Below the pieces are notes generated by a model, which did not search any database, was not told the DNA's origin, and was given only the letters and a program-made list of their open reading frames with translations. The position numbers and the translations under genes are program-made. DNA of 64,000 nt from UBA9611 sp965237595 (GTDB taxonomy: Bacteria > Chloroflexota > Dehalococcoidia > Lucifugimonadales > UBA3495). How positions within the stretch are numbered: position 1 is the stretch's first letter; each line of letters opens with the position of its first letter. This document shows, piece by piece, positions 45,569 to 54,778 of the stretch. The stretch lies in contig CBDEFY010000007.1 of assembly GCA_965237595.1 (NCBI GenBank), forward strand, positions 930,001-994,000, written 5' to 3'.

Positions 45569-46048
45569 ATGTCTTACACTCCGATGCACCTGGGTCACCT
45601 GGTCATGCGCGTGCGCGAAATGGACCGGTCTTTGGACTTCTACACCAGGGTGATGGGCCTGACCATCATGGAGCGGAGTCCCAGCGGCACGGTATTCATG
45701 TCCGCCGACACGGACAAATCCCACGAACTGGCCATCCGGGCCATCGGCATGGACGCCAACGGCCCCGACCACACGCTGATTGGACAGGCGCACATGGCCT
45801 GGCAGATGGAGAGCTTCGAGGACTTGCAAGAACTGTATTTCCGGCTCAAAGAGAACGATGTGAGGATTCTACGCATCGGCAATCACGGCATCTCTCTGGG
45901 CGTCTACCTGTTGGACCCCGACGACAACGAAATCGAGGTCTACTACGAGATGCCCAAGGCGCAATGGCAATGGCCGGAGGACAAAGGCCTCTTCGGCGGC
46001 GAGTTCCCCAGGAAATTGGAGGAGCCGCTCAACGTGGCCGACGATTAG
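45569..46048 (+). CDS. VOC-family extradiol-dioxygenase-like protein
   Basis: A 159-residue VOC protein. The His ligand is in MHLGHLVMRVREMDRSLDFY (residue 9 or so). The second His is in GQAHMAWQMESFEDLQELYF near residue 74. The Glu is in LDPDDNEIEVYYEMP near 128. This H-H-E set would bind Fe(II) as in single-domain extradiol ring-cleaving enzymes; glyoxalase-type use is the alternative. AGGAGG lies 7 bases upstream, 16 bp after the HpaB stop. It is the second gene of an apparent hydroxylase-dioxygenase-hydrolase operon. Confidence 0.85.
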   Translation: MSYTPMHLGHLVMRVREMDRSLDFYTRVMGLTIMERSPSGTVFMSADTDKSHELAIRAIGMDANGPDHTLIGQAHMAWQMESFEDLQELYFRLKENDVRILRIGNHGISLGVYLLDPDDNEIEVYYEMPKAQWQWPEDKGLFGGEFPRKLEEPLNVADD

Positions 46049-46214
46049 CCCCACCGCCATTCACCCATGGTGGCGGTTGGCCAGGCGAGGCAGCAATTCG
46101 GCGGCAAGCCGTCCGGGTTTTGGCTTCAATGGAGGACCGCCCGGTGGACCAGTAGTCCGCCGATTGGCAGAACCCTCGCAGTAAACCGCAAATAGATTGG
46201 TGGGAGGCCGGACA

Positions 46215-47036
46215 ATGGCAACCGCGAAAGTAAACGGCGCCGAGATTTATTACGAAGAGGCTGGGAGCGGGCCTCACATCATCCTTTCACCCGGGGGTCT
46301 TCAAGGTGCCGCCAGCAGCTACCATTCGGTGATTGGGACCCTGTCTCAGGAACACCGGGTGGTGGTCTACGACCGGCGTTTTGGCGGCCAATCCCGCAGT
46401 CCGATGGTCGTCCAGACCTGGGACATGGTCTGTGAGGACGTTTTTGGGCTGATGGATGTCCTGGGGATTGAACAGGCCTACCTGGGGGGCGGGTCATTCG
46501 GCGCCGCCATCTCGTTCGGTTGTGCCCTCCGCCGGCCCGAGCGGGTCCGCGCCATATTCCCCTCCAACATCGCGGGCGGCGTCATCTGCGACACGTTTCT
46601 GGCGGCCAAGCTGTTCAAAAGCATGGAGATGGCCACCAACAACGGCATCTCGTCGGTGGTCGAGGCATTTGACGCCGACGACCGCTTTGCGCCGTTCAGC
46701 CCTGAGATTGCCCAAACCGACCCCCAGTACCGCAAAACCCTGGAGTCCATGGAAACCGAGGACTTCGTGCAGGTGATGCGTGGCACCATTTACGCCTTGT
46801 TCGACGCCCCGTTCGTGAGCCTGGGTATGACCGAGAAAGCGCTAAAAGGCATCCATACCCCGGCGATGGTCATGCCAGGCGGCAACGACGTTCATCCCAG
46901 GCAATTGGCCGAGAGGGTGCACCGCCTGGTGCCCTACTGCCAATGGGCGGAGGTCCAGCCGCACTCCGAAGAGCCGGTCAAGTACACAGAACGCGTACTC
47001 CAGTTCCTGGCCGGAGTGGAGGCCAACGGGCACTAG
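46215..47036 (+). CDS. Alpha/beta-hydrolase (meta-cleavage-product hydrolase-like)
   Basis: About 273 residues. It opens ATAKVNGAEIYYEEAGSGPH, with ILSPGGLQGAASSYHSVI as the oxyanion region. The nucleophile elbow is YLGGGSFGAAISFG near residue 90 (Ser). The acid is near MPGGNDVHPRQLAERV at about 222. The catalytic His is probably in QPHSEEPVKYTER near 250. GGGAGG lies 8-9 bases before ATG 46215. Downstream of HpaB and VOC genes, hydrolysis of a ring-fission product is the natural guess, but not proven. Confidence 0.85.
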   Translation: MATAKVNGAEIYYEEAGSGPHIILSPGGLQGAASSYHSVIGTLSQEHRVVVYDRRFGGQSRSPMVVQTWDMVCEDVFGLMDVLGIEQAYLGGGSFGAAISFGCALRRPERVRAIFPSNIAGGVICDTFLAAKLFKSMEMATNNGISSVVEAFDADDRFAPFSPEIAQTDPQYRKTLESMETEDFVQVMRGTIYALFDAPFVSLGMTEKALKGIHTPAMVMPGGNDVHPRQLAERVHRLVPYCQWAEVQPHSEEPVKYTERVLQFLAGVEANGH

Positions 47037-47052
47037 GAACCTCCTTGGCACG

Positions 47053-47385
47053 TTAACCGGGCAAGGGCACGCTGGCTGAGACGCGGTTGCCCACCGAGCG
47101 GGTGGTGTGTCCCTGTCCGGTCAGGTCTTCCACTTGTAGAATGTCGCCTGGGTCCAACACCCGCTTGGTCCCGTCTCCGACTCCGATCTCCATCTGACCG
47201 GAGAGGACGATCACGTACTGTAGCCGGGGAGCGGTGTGCCAGTCGCTGAAGCTCCCGTCCGGGAAACTACGGAAGGTCATGTCGGCGCCGGCCTTGAGGG
47301 CGATGGTCTCCGTCTCCCCGGCTGGAACGTTGAGGTCCTCGAAGTGGGCTTGGCCATCCTGACCGGTGTATAAGCGAATAATCAT
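47053..47385 (-). CDS. Small cupin-domain protein
   Basis: A 110-residue cupin. The opening is IIRLYTGQDGQAHFEDL. Motif 1 is near FSDWHTAPRLQYVIVLSGQMEIG (His at about residue 50), and motif 2 is near PGDILQVEDLTGQGHTTR (His at about 93). It may bind metal and act as a sensor or enzyme. It is convergent with the alpha/beta-hydrolase gene, ending 16 bp from it. Confidence 0.82.
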   Translation of the reverse strand: MIIRLYTGQDGQAHFEDLNVPAGETETIALKAGADMTFRSFPDGSFSDWHTAPRLQYVIVLSGQMEIGVGDGTKRVLDPGDILQVEDLTGQGHTTRSVGNRVSASVPLPG

Positions 47386-47444
47386 GCGACCTCCAGCAGT
47401 CCTGGTTTTGATTAACCGTTGATTAAGAAATGTTGGCAGTCCTC

Positions 47445-47470
47445 AGAAGCGCGCCTGGCGGGGCGCTTCT
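47445..47470. terminator. Hairpin between cupin and HpaB genes
   Basis: AGAAGCGCgCC and GGgcGCTTCT can form a 9-10 bp GC-rich stem with a 5-nt loop downstream of the minus-strand HpaB gene. No U-run follows, so termination is only possible. Confidence 0.3.
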
Positions 47471-47555
47471 CCGCTAGATCTCGAGTCGGGGTGGGTGTCT
47501 ACTGATCAACGATGAGCGCCCACGACTGAAGGCTGATTTAGGACCGGTTTATAGC

Positions 47556-49043
47556 TCAGGGTGGTGTAACCATACGGGGACGCTCATTGGGGACGTTCCG
47601 CAAGCTGGTCAGGTCCATGACGGGCAACTCCACTCCGAGAAAGTGTTGCACACCGTTGGCCAACTCATCGTAGCCCTCAAACCAGGCCCGCAGGCGGGCA
47701 CGCCACGCGGCCATCCCGCCGCTGGCGTGGAGTTCGAAGACCGACTCGCGGCCGTCCAAGGCTGACGAGACTTGGTCCCAGGCAAGCTGCAAAAGGGCGG
47801 ACCGTTGCAGGGCGGTGTAGCCGCCGCCGCCAAAGGCTTCCTCCAGTTCGGCCGCCATCACGGGGTCCGCGAAATCGGTATCGGCGGGCGCGTTCACCAA
47901 TGACGAGCCGGGCAGGCCCCGCAATGTTTCCGACACCCTTTGGCGGGTTTTGAAGATGTTGATGGCCGCAGCCGCAAGGTGGAGCTGTCCCGGCATCGCA
48001 TAACCGCCGGCGGTCACCTCCGGTTCAAGCTCGGCCGCAGTCACACAGCTACGGCTGGTCTGAACGTCAACGGCCAAGTCAACCAACTGCTCGATGGTGG
48101 CTGAGTTCTCTTTCAGGCCCATGACTTCACTTACGGCTAGGGCCAGGCCCAGGGACAACTCGGCTTTGGCCAACCACCCAATATTATGGTGCCAAAGTAG
48201 CCAGGACACCAGAGAGTGGCGCTTCGTCCGGTCCATGAGTTCTCCGGTGAACACCCGTTCCCGGGGAATGAAAACATCCTTCAAAAACAGTACGGCGTCA
48301 AGTTCATCGAACCGGCTGCTCAGGGGAGAGAGGAACGGGTTGGCATGTCTAGCGGACGTGCGGCGCGCCACGATTCGGACGCCTGGGGCGTTGACCGGAA
48401 GGATGAACCACGGCCACCGGCCGCTACCAGGCGGCAATTCGTCCCTGCTGGTTATCAGCACATCCTCCGCGAAGGGCGTGCTGGTGTGCATCTGCACCTT
48501 GCCGCTCACCACGATGCCCTTATGCGTCTCGCTGACCAACCGAAGCGCCACGCGGTCACTGGGGTCGGTACTGAGCCGCGGCCCGATGAGCGCTCCGCCT
48601 CCGGCGAAGGTGAGAAAGCGGCCGGTGCGGGCGAGAGACTCCCGGTACGCCTCCGCCGCCTCAACCTCTTCTGGCGAGTTGTTCAAGCCCTTGAGGTGGT
48701 TTACAAGGCCCAGGGCAATCAATGCGCCGTATCCCGGCGTGTGGGTGATATTGCCGCCGCTGAGGAAAAGGACGGCACGCAGGGCTTTCCCCAGGCTTTG
48801 CAGATCGGCCGATGTCTTCGGCGCCTCAAAGGCCAGCGGTCTTCGGTTGCCGTCCGCGTCCGGCCCGGTCAGGAGAATGTCCTGCCAGGCGGGGTCGAAG
48901 TGGCGGTCGTACCAAGCGACGTACTCCTCCACCATCGCGGCCGTCGCGGGATGGCTGGTGACATCATCCACCGGGCCTTCACCCATCACCCAAACATCGC
49001 GCCCATCCCGCAAACTCTCGCGATACTCAGCGCCTGTCCGCAT
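47556..49043 (-). CDS. 4-hydroxyphenylacetate 3-monooxygenase (HpaB) family flavin hydroxylase
   Basis: An intact HpaB-type enzyme of about 495 residues. It opens RTGAEYRESLRDGRDVWVMG. The flavin and substrate segment is HTSTPFAEDVLITSRDE near residue 195, followed by LPVNAPGVRIVARRTSA near 222 and IPRERVFTGELMDRTKRHSL near 265. It needs FADH2 from a separate reductase, which is not seen here. It is only distantly similar to the broken HpaB 3 kb away, so the two probably act on different aromatics. ATG 49043 is chosen over TTG 49052. Confidence 0.88.
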   Translation of the reverse strand: MRTGAEYRESLRDGRDVWVMGEGPVDDVTSHPATAAMVEEYVAWYDRHFDPAWQDILLTGPDADGNRRPLAFEAPKTSADLQSLGKALRAVLFLSGGNITHTPGYGALIALGLVNHLKGLNNSPEEVEAAEAYRESLARTGRFLTFAGGGALIGPRLSTDPSDRVALRLVSETHKGIVVSGKVQMHTSTPFAEDVLITSRDELPPGSGRWPWFILPVNAPGVRIVARRTSARHANPFLSPLSSRFDELDAVLFLKDVFIPRERVFTGELMDRTKRHSLVSWLLWHHNIGWLAKAELSLGLALAVSEVMGLKENSATIEQLVDLAVDVQTSRSCVTAAELEPEVTAGGYAMPGQLHLAAAAINIFKTRQRVSETLRGLPGSSLVNAPADTDFADPVMAAELEEAFGGGGYTALQRSALLQLAWDQVSSALDGRESVFELHASGGMAAWRARLRAWFEGYDELANGVQHFLGVELPVMDLTSLRNVPNERPRMVTPP

Positions 49044-49204
49044 TGTTCTCAACTTCGGCGGTCCTCAACGTTGTTTATATCCAATGCGGTTCTAGGCATT
49101 CCGGCCTCCTTGAGGCGAGAATTGGCGAGCGAGAGCTCGAATTGCGAAAACCTCACCCGCCGGCAACGGCCTTCCAAATGCTATTTCAAATTCCGGTACG
49201 ACCC

Positions 49205-49305
49205 ACTGTTGGGTCATTCGACGGGCTCAGGACAAACGGGGAAGACTGCTCTCTGTGTCCGTGGTCAGCCCTTCGGTACACTCAGGACAGGCTTGTCGAA
49301 CCACA
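49205..49305. repeat. Interspersed repeat pair between HpaB and PepC genes
   Basis: Two related blocks occur: CATTCGACGGGCTCAGGACA (about 49217) and GCCCTTCGGTACACTCAGGACAGG (about 49268). They are variants of the CCTGAGC...GAAGGG repeat seen near 11.8 and 16.4 kb. No gene is present in 49053-49319. Confidence 0.5.
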
Positions 49306-49319
49306 TTTTGAATCGGCTT

Positions 49320-50690
49320 CTAGCCGGCCAACGACCCCATGGGGTCCCAGGCTGGCAGGACGATGGGCTCAAGGTCCAACGCGCTCTGCAATTCGGGCGA
49401 CAGGTATTCTTTGGGCACAGCAATCTCGAACATATACTCCGCGAACCACGAGTCGTTCATCAGGAAAAATCCCTTGTTCCCCACCTTGTCGTCCCAACTG
49501 TTCTCAACCCGCCAGCGGCGCGGCGAGCCGTCCACAACGTCGACACCGGTAAACATCATGGCGTGAGTCATGCTCGTCTGGTGGTATTCCAAGCGGGCGG
49601 CTTTGTCCAGCGAGAAATCGGCCCCATAGACACCAGCGTAGTCGAACAGCTCGGCGTCCCACAATCCCAGGTCGCGGTGCATCTGTTTTCCGGTGTCGCA
49701 GCCCATCCACACCGGCTTGCCGTCCTGTAGCATCCGCAGGGCGATGTCCTTCATGACCTGGATGTCGATGTTCAGGTACTTTATGGGTGGCGCATCCACG
49801 ACGTTGCCCAGATATTCGACGGTGAAAGTAGCACCCACCGGGCTCGTCTCCCGGGGGTCATGGACCAGGCTGACGTAGTCTTGAATGTTCGTTTGCAGAT
49901 AATTTGCGGCAAACTCCAGCGGCGTCAGTTTCCCGGACCGGGTAAATTTCTCGTCTTTGTCTTTCCACTGCCAGTCCACATCCGTGGGCGGCGTGCCCAA
50001 GTGGATGCACAACATGTCGTAGATGACTTTGAGCACCTCGTTCTTGATTCGGCGCAACTCGACAAGGCCCGATTCGGTGGAATAGGCGTCGCGTATCCGC
50101 TTTGCCCCCTGGCGGGTCTGGTAGTTGAGGCTAGCGTTCATCCGTGCTGAATTCCCGGAACTCTCGGTCTCCGGCATGGCGCTCTTGGGGACCACTCCGT
50201 GTTTGGCCACCAGAGCAGTGAACATGTCCCACTGGCCGCCGTCGGAGATTGGACTTCGTAGCAGCCAGGCGACGGTCCGGTCATCGGCAGGCCGGTCCGC
50301 GGTCTCTATGATTGCTTCCAAAACAAAATTGGCCCGCTCGAGCTTATCCCAAAACATCAAGTAGTTCTGGCTGAATTCAAAGTCCTTTACGTTAAGCACA
50401 TTTCTGGTGTCCGCGCGGCACAGGTTCAGGCCGGCAAACATCCAGCAACGGCCGGATTTGGCCTGGTTGGTCACTGACCAATCATCCAGCACTATGGAGA
50501 ACGAATGGGGGGAATCGGTGACTATCGACCGGCTGAGGGCCACGTCGTTAACGTCGTGCTGGGTTACGACGTTTTGCACCAACCGCTTGGAAGGGTCGGC
50601 GTCGAAACTTAGCCGGAACTCATCCAGACTCTCTTGGGACAACGCCCCCGGACCACCGGCGGCAGCACTGATGGAAGTATTAATTCCCAT
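49320..50690 (-). CDS. pepC: C1-family aminopeptidase (bleomycin hydrolase/PepC)
   Basis: A 456-residue papain-fold peptidase. The nucleophile is Cys82 in NQAKSGRCWMFAGLNLCRAD. The His is in QTSMTHAMMFTGVDVVDG near residue 375. The Asn is in WRVENSWDDKVGNKG near 397. The length, and the C-terminal residues that cap the active site in the hexamer, fit bleomycin hydrolase-type aminopeptidases, which act in the cytoplasm on short peptides. An unusual Ala/Gly-rich N terminus of about 15 residues precedes the conserved part. Confidence 0.92.
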   Translation of the reverse strand: MGINTSISAAAGGPGALSQESLDEFRLSFDADPSKRLVQNVVTQHDVNDVALSRSIVTDSPHSFSIVLDDWSVTNQAKSGRCWMFAGLNLCRADTRNVLNVKDFEFSQNYLMFWDKLERANFVLEAIIETADRPADDRTVAWLLRSPISDGGQWDMFTALVAKHGVVPKSAMPETESSGNSARMNASLNYQTRQGAKRIRDAYSTESGLVELRRIKNEVLKVIYDMLCIHLGTPPTDVDWQWKDKDEKFTRSGKLTPLEFAANYLQTNIQDYVSLVHDPRETSPVGATFTVEYLGNVVDAPPIKYLNIDIQVMKDIALRMLQDGKPVWMGCDTGKQMHRDLGLWDAELFDYAGVYGADFSLDKAARLEYHQTSMTHAMMFTGVDVVDGSPRRWRVENSWDDKVGNKGFFLMNDSWFAEYMFEIAVPKEYLSPELQSALDLEPIVLPAWDPMGSLAG

Positions 50691-50838
50691 TTTTCAACAC
50701 CTGGCGTTCGAACTCAGATTGGGCAGATTATGAAACTCTACGGGAGGTACCTTTTCGGCAGCATCTAGTCTACCAGAGGCGCTCCATACGGACCGAGTTT
50801 GGGGTGAATCGCAGGACGTCCAGCAAAGAATCGGTTGG

Positions 50839-51018
50839 CTACCGAACGCGGACCTGCCTGGTTTGGGTCCGGGTGAAATACCCCGAATGCGAGTGATTGA
50901 CTACCCCGAGGATGGTTTCACATTCAGGGCATATCATAATCAGGACCTCCACGCCATCAACACAAGCGTGTCGGGAGCTAGGAGAAGGGATTGGGATCTG
51001 GCAATGGGGACATTTCAT
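50839..51018 (-). CDS. Small zinc-ribbon protein
   Basis: A 59-residue frame (ATG 51018, TAG 50841-50839). It opens MKCPHCQIPIPSPSS and has a second knuckle MICPECETILGVVN near residue 28-41. The two C-x-x-C pairs 24 residues apart make a zinc ribbon. A basic tail rich in Arg and Thr follows, which could contact nucleic acid. GAGG lies 8 bases upstream. No family is recognised. Confidence 0.55.
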   Translation of the reverse strand: MKCPHCQIPIPSPSSRHACVDGVEVLIMICPECETILGVVNHSHSGYFTRTQTRQVRVR

Positions 51019-51037
51019 GTTGGCACCTCGAATTTGG

Positions 51038-51762
51038 CTAGCGTGGTCGATTAATAAATACTACTTGATACAGCACACCGGCGATTGCCCCTCCCAGTAA
51101 CGGCCCCAACCAATAAATCCAGTGATTTGCCCATTCACCCGATACCAATGCTGGGCCAAAGCTTCGCGCGGGGTTCATTGACGCTCCCGTGATCGGAATC
51201 GCTATTAGGTGGTCAACGAGTACAGCCAAGCCGATGGCGAGAGGCGCCAATGGAGCAATTCCGCCAGAGCTGGGTCCACGGCGGTTGCAAATATGACGAA
51301 GACCAGAACAAATGTCACCATTAATTCCATTACCAACCCCATGCTAATTGACACATCAGATCCCAGAGCATGGGCGCCCAAGTTCGTATCGGCGGCATCG
51401 GGAATCGTGGCCAACAGCAATAATGCTCCTATGACCGCCCCCACCAACTGGGCGGCGACGAACATCAACCCCCGAGCTCCACTTAACTTCTGTGTCAACA
51501 CAGCCGCGAAAGTCACAGCGGGGTTCATGTGTCCACCTGAGATATTCGCGGTGGCGAATGCCAAAAACGCAATCGCAAATCCGTGAGCTAAGGCTATGCT
51601 GAATAGCCGTGGAACAGTTAGTTCGCCATCGGTAAGAGACCCGGTGACTACCACGGATCCTGCTCCCAGAAATACAAACAGCGCCGCGGCAAGGAATTCT
51701 ACGAATGTTGCCCGCCAAGCCTCAATCAAGGCGAATTCTTCCTTCTTTAGTTCTGGCAGCAT
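51038..51762 (-). pseudogene. MIP-family aquaporin/glycerol channel, frameshifted
   Basis: The first frame (51762-51205) encodes EFLAAALFVFLGAGSVVV, then the first NPA in ANISGGHMNPAVTFAAVL and MELMVTFVLVFVIFATAVDP. It then shifts. The second frame (from about 51245) restores PLAIGLAVLVDHLIAIPITG and the second NPA in ASMNPARSFGPALVSGEW. One missing G near 51253 explains the break. The intact channel would be about 240 residues with six helices and two NPA half-helices. It is a water or small-solute channel of the inner membrane if functional. Confidence 0.82.
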
Positions 51763-51922
51763 ATCAAGAGCAGAGATACCGTCTGAACACCGGCAAGTTG
51801 ATTGCCTCATTCACCGAAAGGACTGTCACTGAAAGGGCTGGGACGGTCGATACGAGAAATCACCGGGCTTAATATACCAGCTTATTCGATAAGCCGGGGC
51901 TGCGGGGGACTTTCGCCAATGG

Positions 51923-53029
51923 CTAGAAAAAGCGGCGGCTGGTGCTCAATTCTTGCAGAAACAGGTCCAAGTGTCCCTGAAACCCCGGGTCGGCGGAAAG
52001 ACCGTCGTCGCCTTCACGGGACAGCACCTCGGCCTCTTCCAGGGACACGGCAGAGTAGTAGGCCGGCGGTATGCGGAACTCGGACTCGCCAGCCACCACC
52101 ACCGTGCCCACCGTGGCGGCCTCCAGTTCCAGCTTCTCGGAGCTAGCCAGTTTCTCCCGCAGAGCGTTCACGCCGGCCATGCCGTGGTGTAGGTAAACAT
52201 CGGACAGCAGGTCGCGCTGCTTTTGACTGGTCAGGGTCTTCATCACCACCGAGTTTCCGATCCGGCGGCGGCGAATGGCTGCCGTGAGGAACGAATAGGA
52301 CAACACGGTGGCGGCAAACAGACCTAGTAAGACCGCCGCTCCGAAGAGAAACAGGATGGCCCGCACCAACTGCACCGCCCAACTCCCGCCGAAGAGGTCC
52401 GAAAGGAACCCAGGCCCCTCGGTCTTCACTGGCACCCGTGTCACGACTATCTCGTCGATGCCCGCGATTTTGCCCAGTGGAACAATCCCGGGGGTTGCGT
52501 CCTTGGCGTGGACCACCAGCATGTTGAAGGCGAAGAATTGCCCTTGTTCCACGATTGCTTTATCGAACTCGACGATATCCTCTCCGATAACCTGCGGGTT
52601 GTCTTTGGCGATCAGATAGCTGGAACTGGCCTCAATCAGCCTCGCCTCGATGACCCGGCCGTCAATCACCTGCAGGCCCCAAATCTCGTCCTGGTCATAT
52701 TGGGTCTGCAAGATATCGACTTCGCCGTTGTTGATCACCCGCATGGCGTAGATGCGCAGATTAAGGTTTTCGCCCTGGATATCCTCGTTCTGGAAGGTGA
52801 TCTGCAGGTCTTCAACAGGGGTCCGGACGTCCAGCACGTCAATCTCCCGCAGAATCTCGTAGGTCATCTTGGGGTCGGGGTCACTGAGGTTGGAGAGGCC
52901 GAAGAAAAGGGCTATTGAGACCGAGACGACGAAGGTCAGGGCGGCGAAGGTCCCGCTGCGGTGGTCTTTAACCCACCGTCCCGCGTTCTTGATGAGGGCT
53001 AGAAACCAGGATTCAGGAACGGCAGCCAT
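51923..53029 (-). CDS. Membrane protein of unknown function, two helices
   Basis: A 368-residue protein. A helix lies near residues 27-47 (AALTFVVSVSIALFFGLSNL) and another near 225-250 (AILFLFGAAVLLGLFAATVL). Between them is a beta-rich domain (about 55-210) that probably lies outside the cytoplasm. The C-terminal ~110 residues, with HHGMAGVNALREKLASSEKL, are cytoplasmic. No family is recognised. It is 120 bp from the interrupted LLM gene fragment and in the same direction. Confidence 0.65.
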   Translation of the reverse strand: MAAVPESWFLALIKNAGRWVKDHRSGTFAALTFVVSVSIALFFGLSNLSDPDPKMTYEILREIDVLDVRTPVEDLQITFQNEDIQGENLNLRIYAMRVINNGEVDILQTQYDQDEIWGLQVIDGRVIEARLIEASSSYLIAKDNPQVIGEDIVEFDKAIVEQGQFFAFNMLVVHAKDATPGIVPLGKIAGIDEIVVTRVPVKTEGPGFLSDLFGGSWAVQLVRAILFLFGAAVLLGLFAATVLSYSFLTAAIRRRRIGNSVVMKTLTSQKQRDLLSDVYLHHGMAGVNALREKLASSEKLELEAATVGTVVVAGESEFRIPPAYYSAVSLEEAEVLSREGDDGLSADPGFQGHLDLFLQELSTSRRFF

Positions 53030-53147
53030 GTTCTTCCCTCAGCCTCCACCCCACCCGGCGCGAATGCACGGCTGGCGCTGTGTTTCCTCGGCTTGATACT
53101 TGGATTTTACGCACGGGGTATATTAAGTGATACCCGTCCCGGCCCCG

Positions 53148-53349
53148 CTACCGCACAAATTCAGAGGCCAAGGCGCTCACGTCAACGTTCTCAACGTCGG
53201 GCCGCGAAACCCTGATTTCCTGCATCACGCCCGGGTCGTAGTTCGCGGTCAGCTCCTTCAGGCGAGGATATACCTCCTGGCTGAAGAGCTTCATCGACGA
53301 CAGGGTCTCGTCGAAGGTCATGAACCCGGCCTGGCTCATCATCATCAAG
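53148..53349 (-). pseudogene. LLM-class flavin monooxygenase, C-terminal fragment cut off by the phage-like element
   Basis: The last ~66 codons read MMMSQAGFMTFDETLSSMKL, then FSQEVYPRLKEL and VSALASEFVR. This is the usual C terminus of an LLM flavin-dependent oxidoreductase. The frame to the left of CATCAAG (53343-53349) joins exactly to the frame at 62878-63864 when 9535 bp are removed, giving GGFGNLMMMSQAGFM and a 393-residue protein. Confidence 0.85.
53343..53349. other. attL core of the integrated element
   Basis: CATCAAG is repeated at 62878-62884. The two copies bound the element, and joining them restores the LLM gene. The other copy abuts the integrase stop codon. Confidence 0.65.
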
Positions 53350-53420
53350 ATAACGAAAAACCACCCTTTCGCTATGGCCAGGCCCGCTGCTAGTCGGGAA
53401 CGCCGTAGCTGCGGGATTCT

Positions 53421-53445
53421 CCAATAGCGGGCGAATAGCGGGTGA
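53421..53445 (+). repeat. Candidate arm-type integrase sites, left end
   Basis: CCAATAGCGGGC is followed directly by a second copy GAATAGCGGGT. The same CCAATAGCGGGC and a second ATTAGCGG-like copy occur 63-74 bases inside the right core (62804-62825). Similar position from each core fits accessory integrase-binding sites. Confidence 0.45.
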
Positions 53446-53450
53446 AAGAA

Positions 53451-53482
53451 AAGCCCGCTGGGGGACAAATACCAGCGGGCTT
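53451..53482 (-). terminator. Strong hairpin near the left end of the element
   Basis: A perfect 10-bp stem AAGCCCGCTG/CAGCGGGCTT has a 12-nt loop. On the minus strand it is followed by a T-rich tract (TTCTTTC), so it could stop transcription leaving the element. It lies 15 bases before the first gene. Confidence 0.5.
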
Positions 53483-53497
53483 GGGAGGAGAGGTGAA

Positions 53498-54242
53498 GTG
53501 ACTGACAACACTAAGGATACCACAAAGCGGAAGGAAGGTGGGCCTGCGGAGCGTCTTTCATGGCTGGTATCGAACGCCAAGGACGTGACGCCCGGAGCGT
53601 TCCGACTGCTGGTAGTCCTGGCTGACCACGCCAAGCACGACGGCACGGCCTACCCATCATGGGCGCGGCTCAAGGAACTGACTGGTGTCTCCCATTCGAG
53701 CATTGACCGGCAACTTGCGAAGCTAAAGGCGGCTGGCCTGGTAATCCTCACCCACCACGGCAAGGGCTCAAGGACCGTCAACCACTACCAGCTTTCCGGG
53801 GCCATTAATGGCTGGGTGAGTAGTCCCGTGGGCGGGACTAGTGACGATGTTGACACCCTTGTTGAAAATGAGGCCAGTAGTCCCGTGGGCGGGACAGGGA
53901 ACCCCGGTACTAACCCTGGTATTAACCCACCCCACCTTAGTGAGGGTGGGGTTAATAACCCAAGAGAGGGCAGAGGCCAAGGCAGCGCTAGACCGAGCCA
54001 AGGCAGCAAGGGCAGCGGCCAAGGCAGCGGCAGACCGAGCCGAATATGAAGCCATCCCATCATGCCCCGACTGCGGGCGCGAGCGTTGGACGGCAGCTAT
54101 CGAATCATGGACGGAGGAACTTGAACGGCACAGGAAGTACCTCAAACGGGGCGGGCTGATTGAAGCGGTTGTTTGCGTTGGTGGGTGTGAGCCAGCGACA
54201 CAACACGCTATCGCCGGAGCCGACGCCAGCGGAGGAAAGTAG
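53498..54242 (+). pseudogene. Helix-turn-helix (phage replication-type) protein, frameshifted
   Basis: The first frame to 54049 has FRLLVVLADHAKHDGTAYPS and LKELTGVSHSSIDRQLAKLK near residue 62, a winged helix-turn-helix like those in phage replication initiators. A repeated SSPVGGT follows. The tail of this frame (REGRGQGSARPSQGS...) is an out-of-frame read of EAKAALDRAKAARAAAKAAA in the next frame, which continues EAIPSCPDCGRERW and CVGGCEPATQHAIAG to 54242. One missing base near 53950 explains it. Restored: about 247 residues with HTH, a helix and a zinc ribbon. Confidence 0.65.
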
Positions 54243-54244
54243 CG

Positions 54245-54652
54245 ATGATTAAGAAACGTGATCCTCAGACCATAGCCCTGGACGGGATGTCCCTGGCCAG
54301 CCTTAACATCCTGGCTTTGAAAGCCAAGGCCGGTACTGAGTTGATGGACACGATAAGCACATGTGCTGAGGGCTGCGGTCGACCCTGGACCAACGACATC
54401 GTGAGACACCAACGGGCCTTGCTCCGCGGCGCAACGCCTGACGTTCTGGTATGCGGCCCCTGCTTCAAGGCCGTGGTGGTACCCCCCCGTCACCGAATAC
54501 CCCCCCCCAATACCCCCACCCGGCCACGGCAGGGGGATAGTCCCGATGAGGGTAGGCTAGGGACTCTGAGCGAACTATGGTCCTACACCCACAGTCACGT
54601 AGATGGTCGTGAAGGATGGTGGTTAAGAATGAAAGCGAAGGATAGGGACTGA
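54245..54652 (+). CDS. Phage-element hypothetical protein with zinc-binding cysteines
   Basis: A 135-residue protein starting 3 bases after the previous stop. ISTCAEGCGRPWTNDIV near residue 37 and VLVCGPCFKAVV near 68 give two Cys pairs that could form a zinc ribbon. The C-terminal half is Pro- and Arg-rich. No family is recognised. The 126 bases that follow are AT-rich and hold only a doubtful 42-codon frame. Confidence 0.55.
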   Translation: MIKKRDPQTIALDGMSLASLNILALKAKAGTELMDTISTCAEGCGRPWTNDIVRHQRALLRGATPDVLVCGPCFKAVVVPPRHRIPPPNTPTRPRQGDSPDEGRLGTLSELWSYTHSHVDGREGWWLRMKAKDRD

Positions 54653-54778
54653 ACAGAGAATAATGAAAATGAAAAATGTTTTCAAAAACTTTTCAAGACA
54701 CGCGGCCCGCGGGACCCTGAAATTTTATTTTGAAAATTCTCATGGGGTCATTGGGGAAAGCCTCTTTTTTGGAACATC

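Noticed and set aside
47445..47470. Hairpin as a firm rho-independent terminator
   Set aside because: No U-run on either strand; kept only as a low-confidence hairpin.
53819..53895. Two identical 20-bp repeats as a CRISPR fragment
   Set aside because: Only two copies, 57 bp apart and in phase, coding a repeated SSPVGGT inside one protein.
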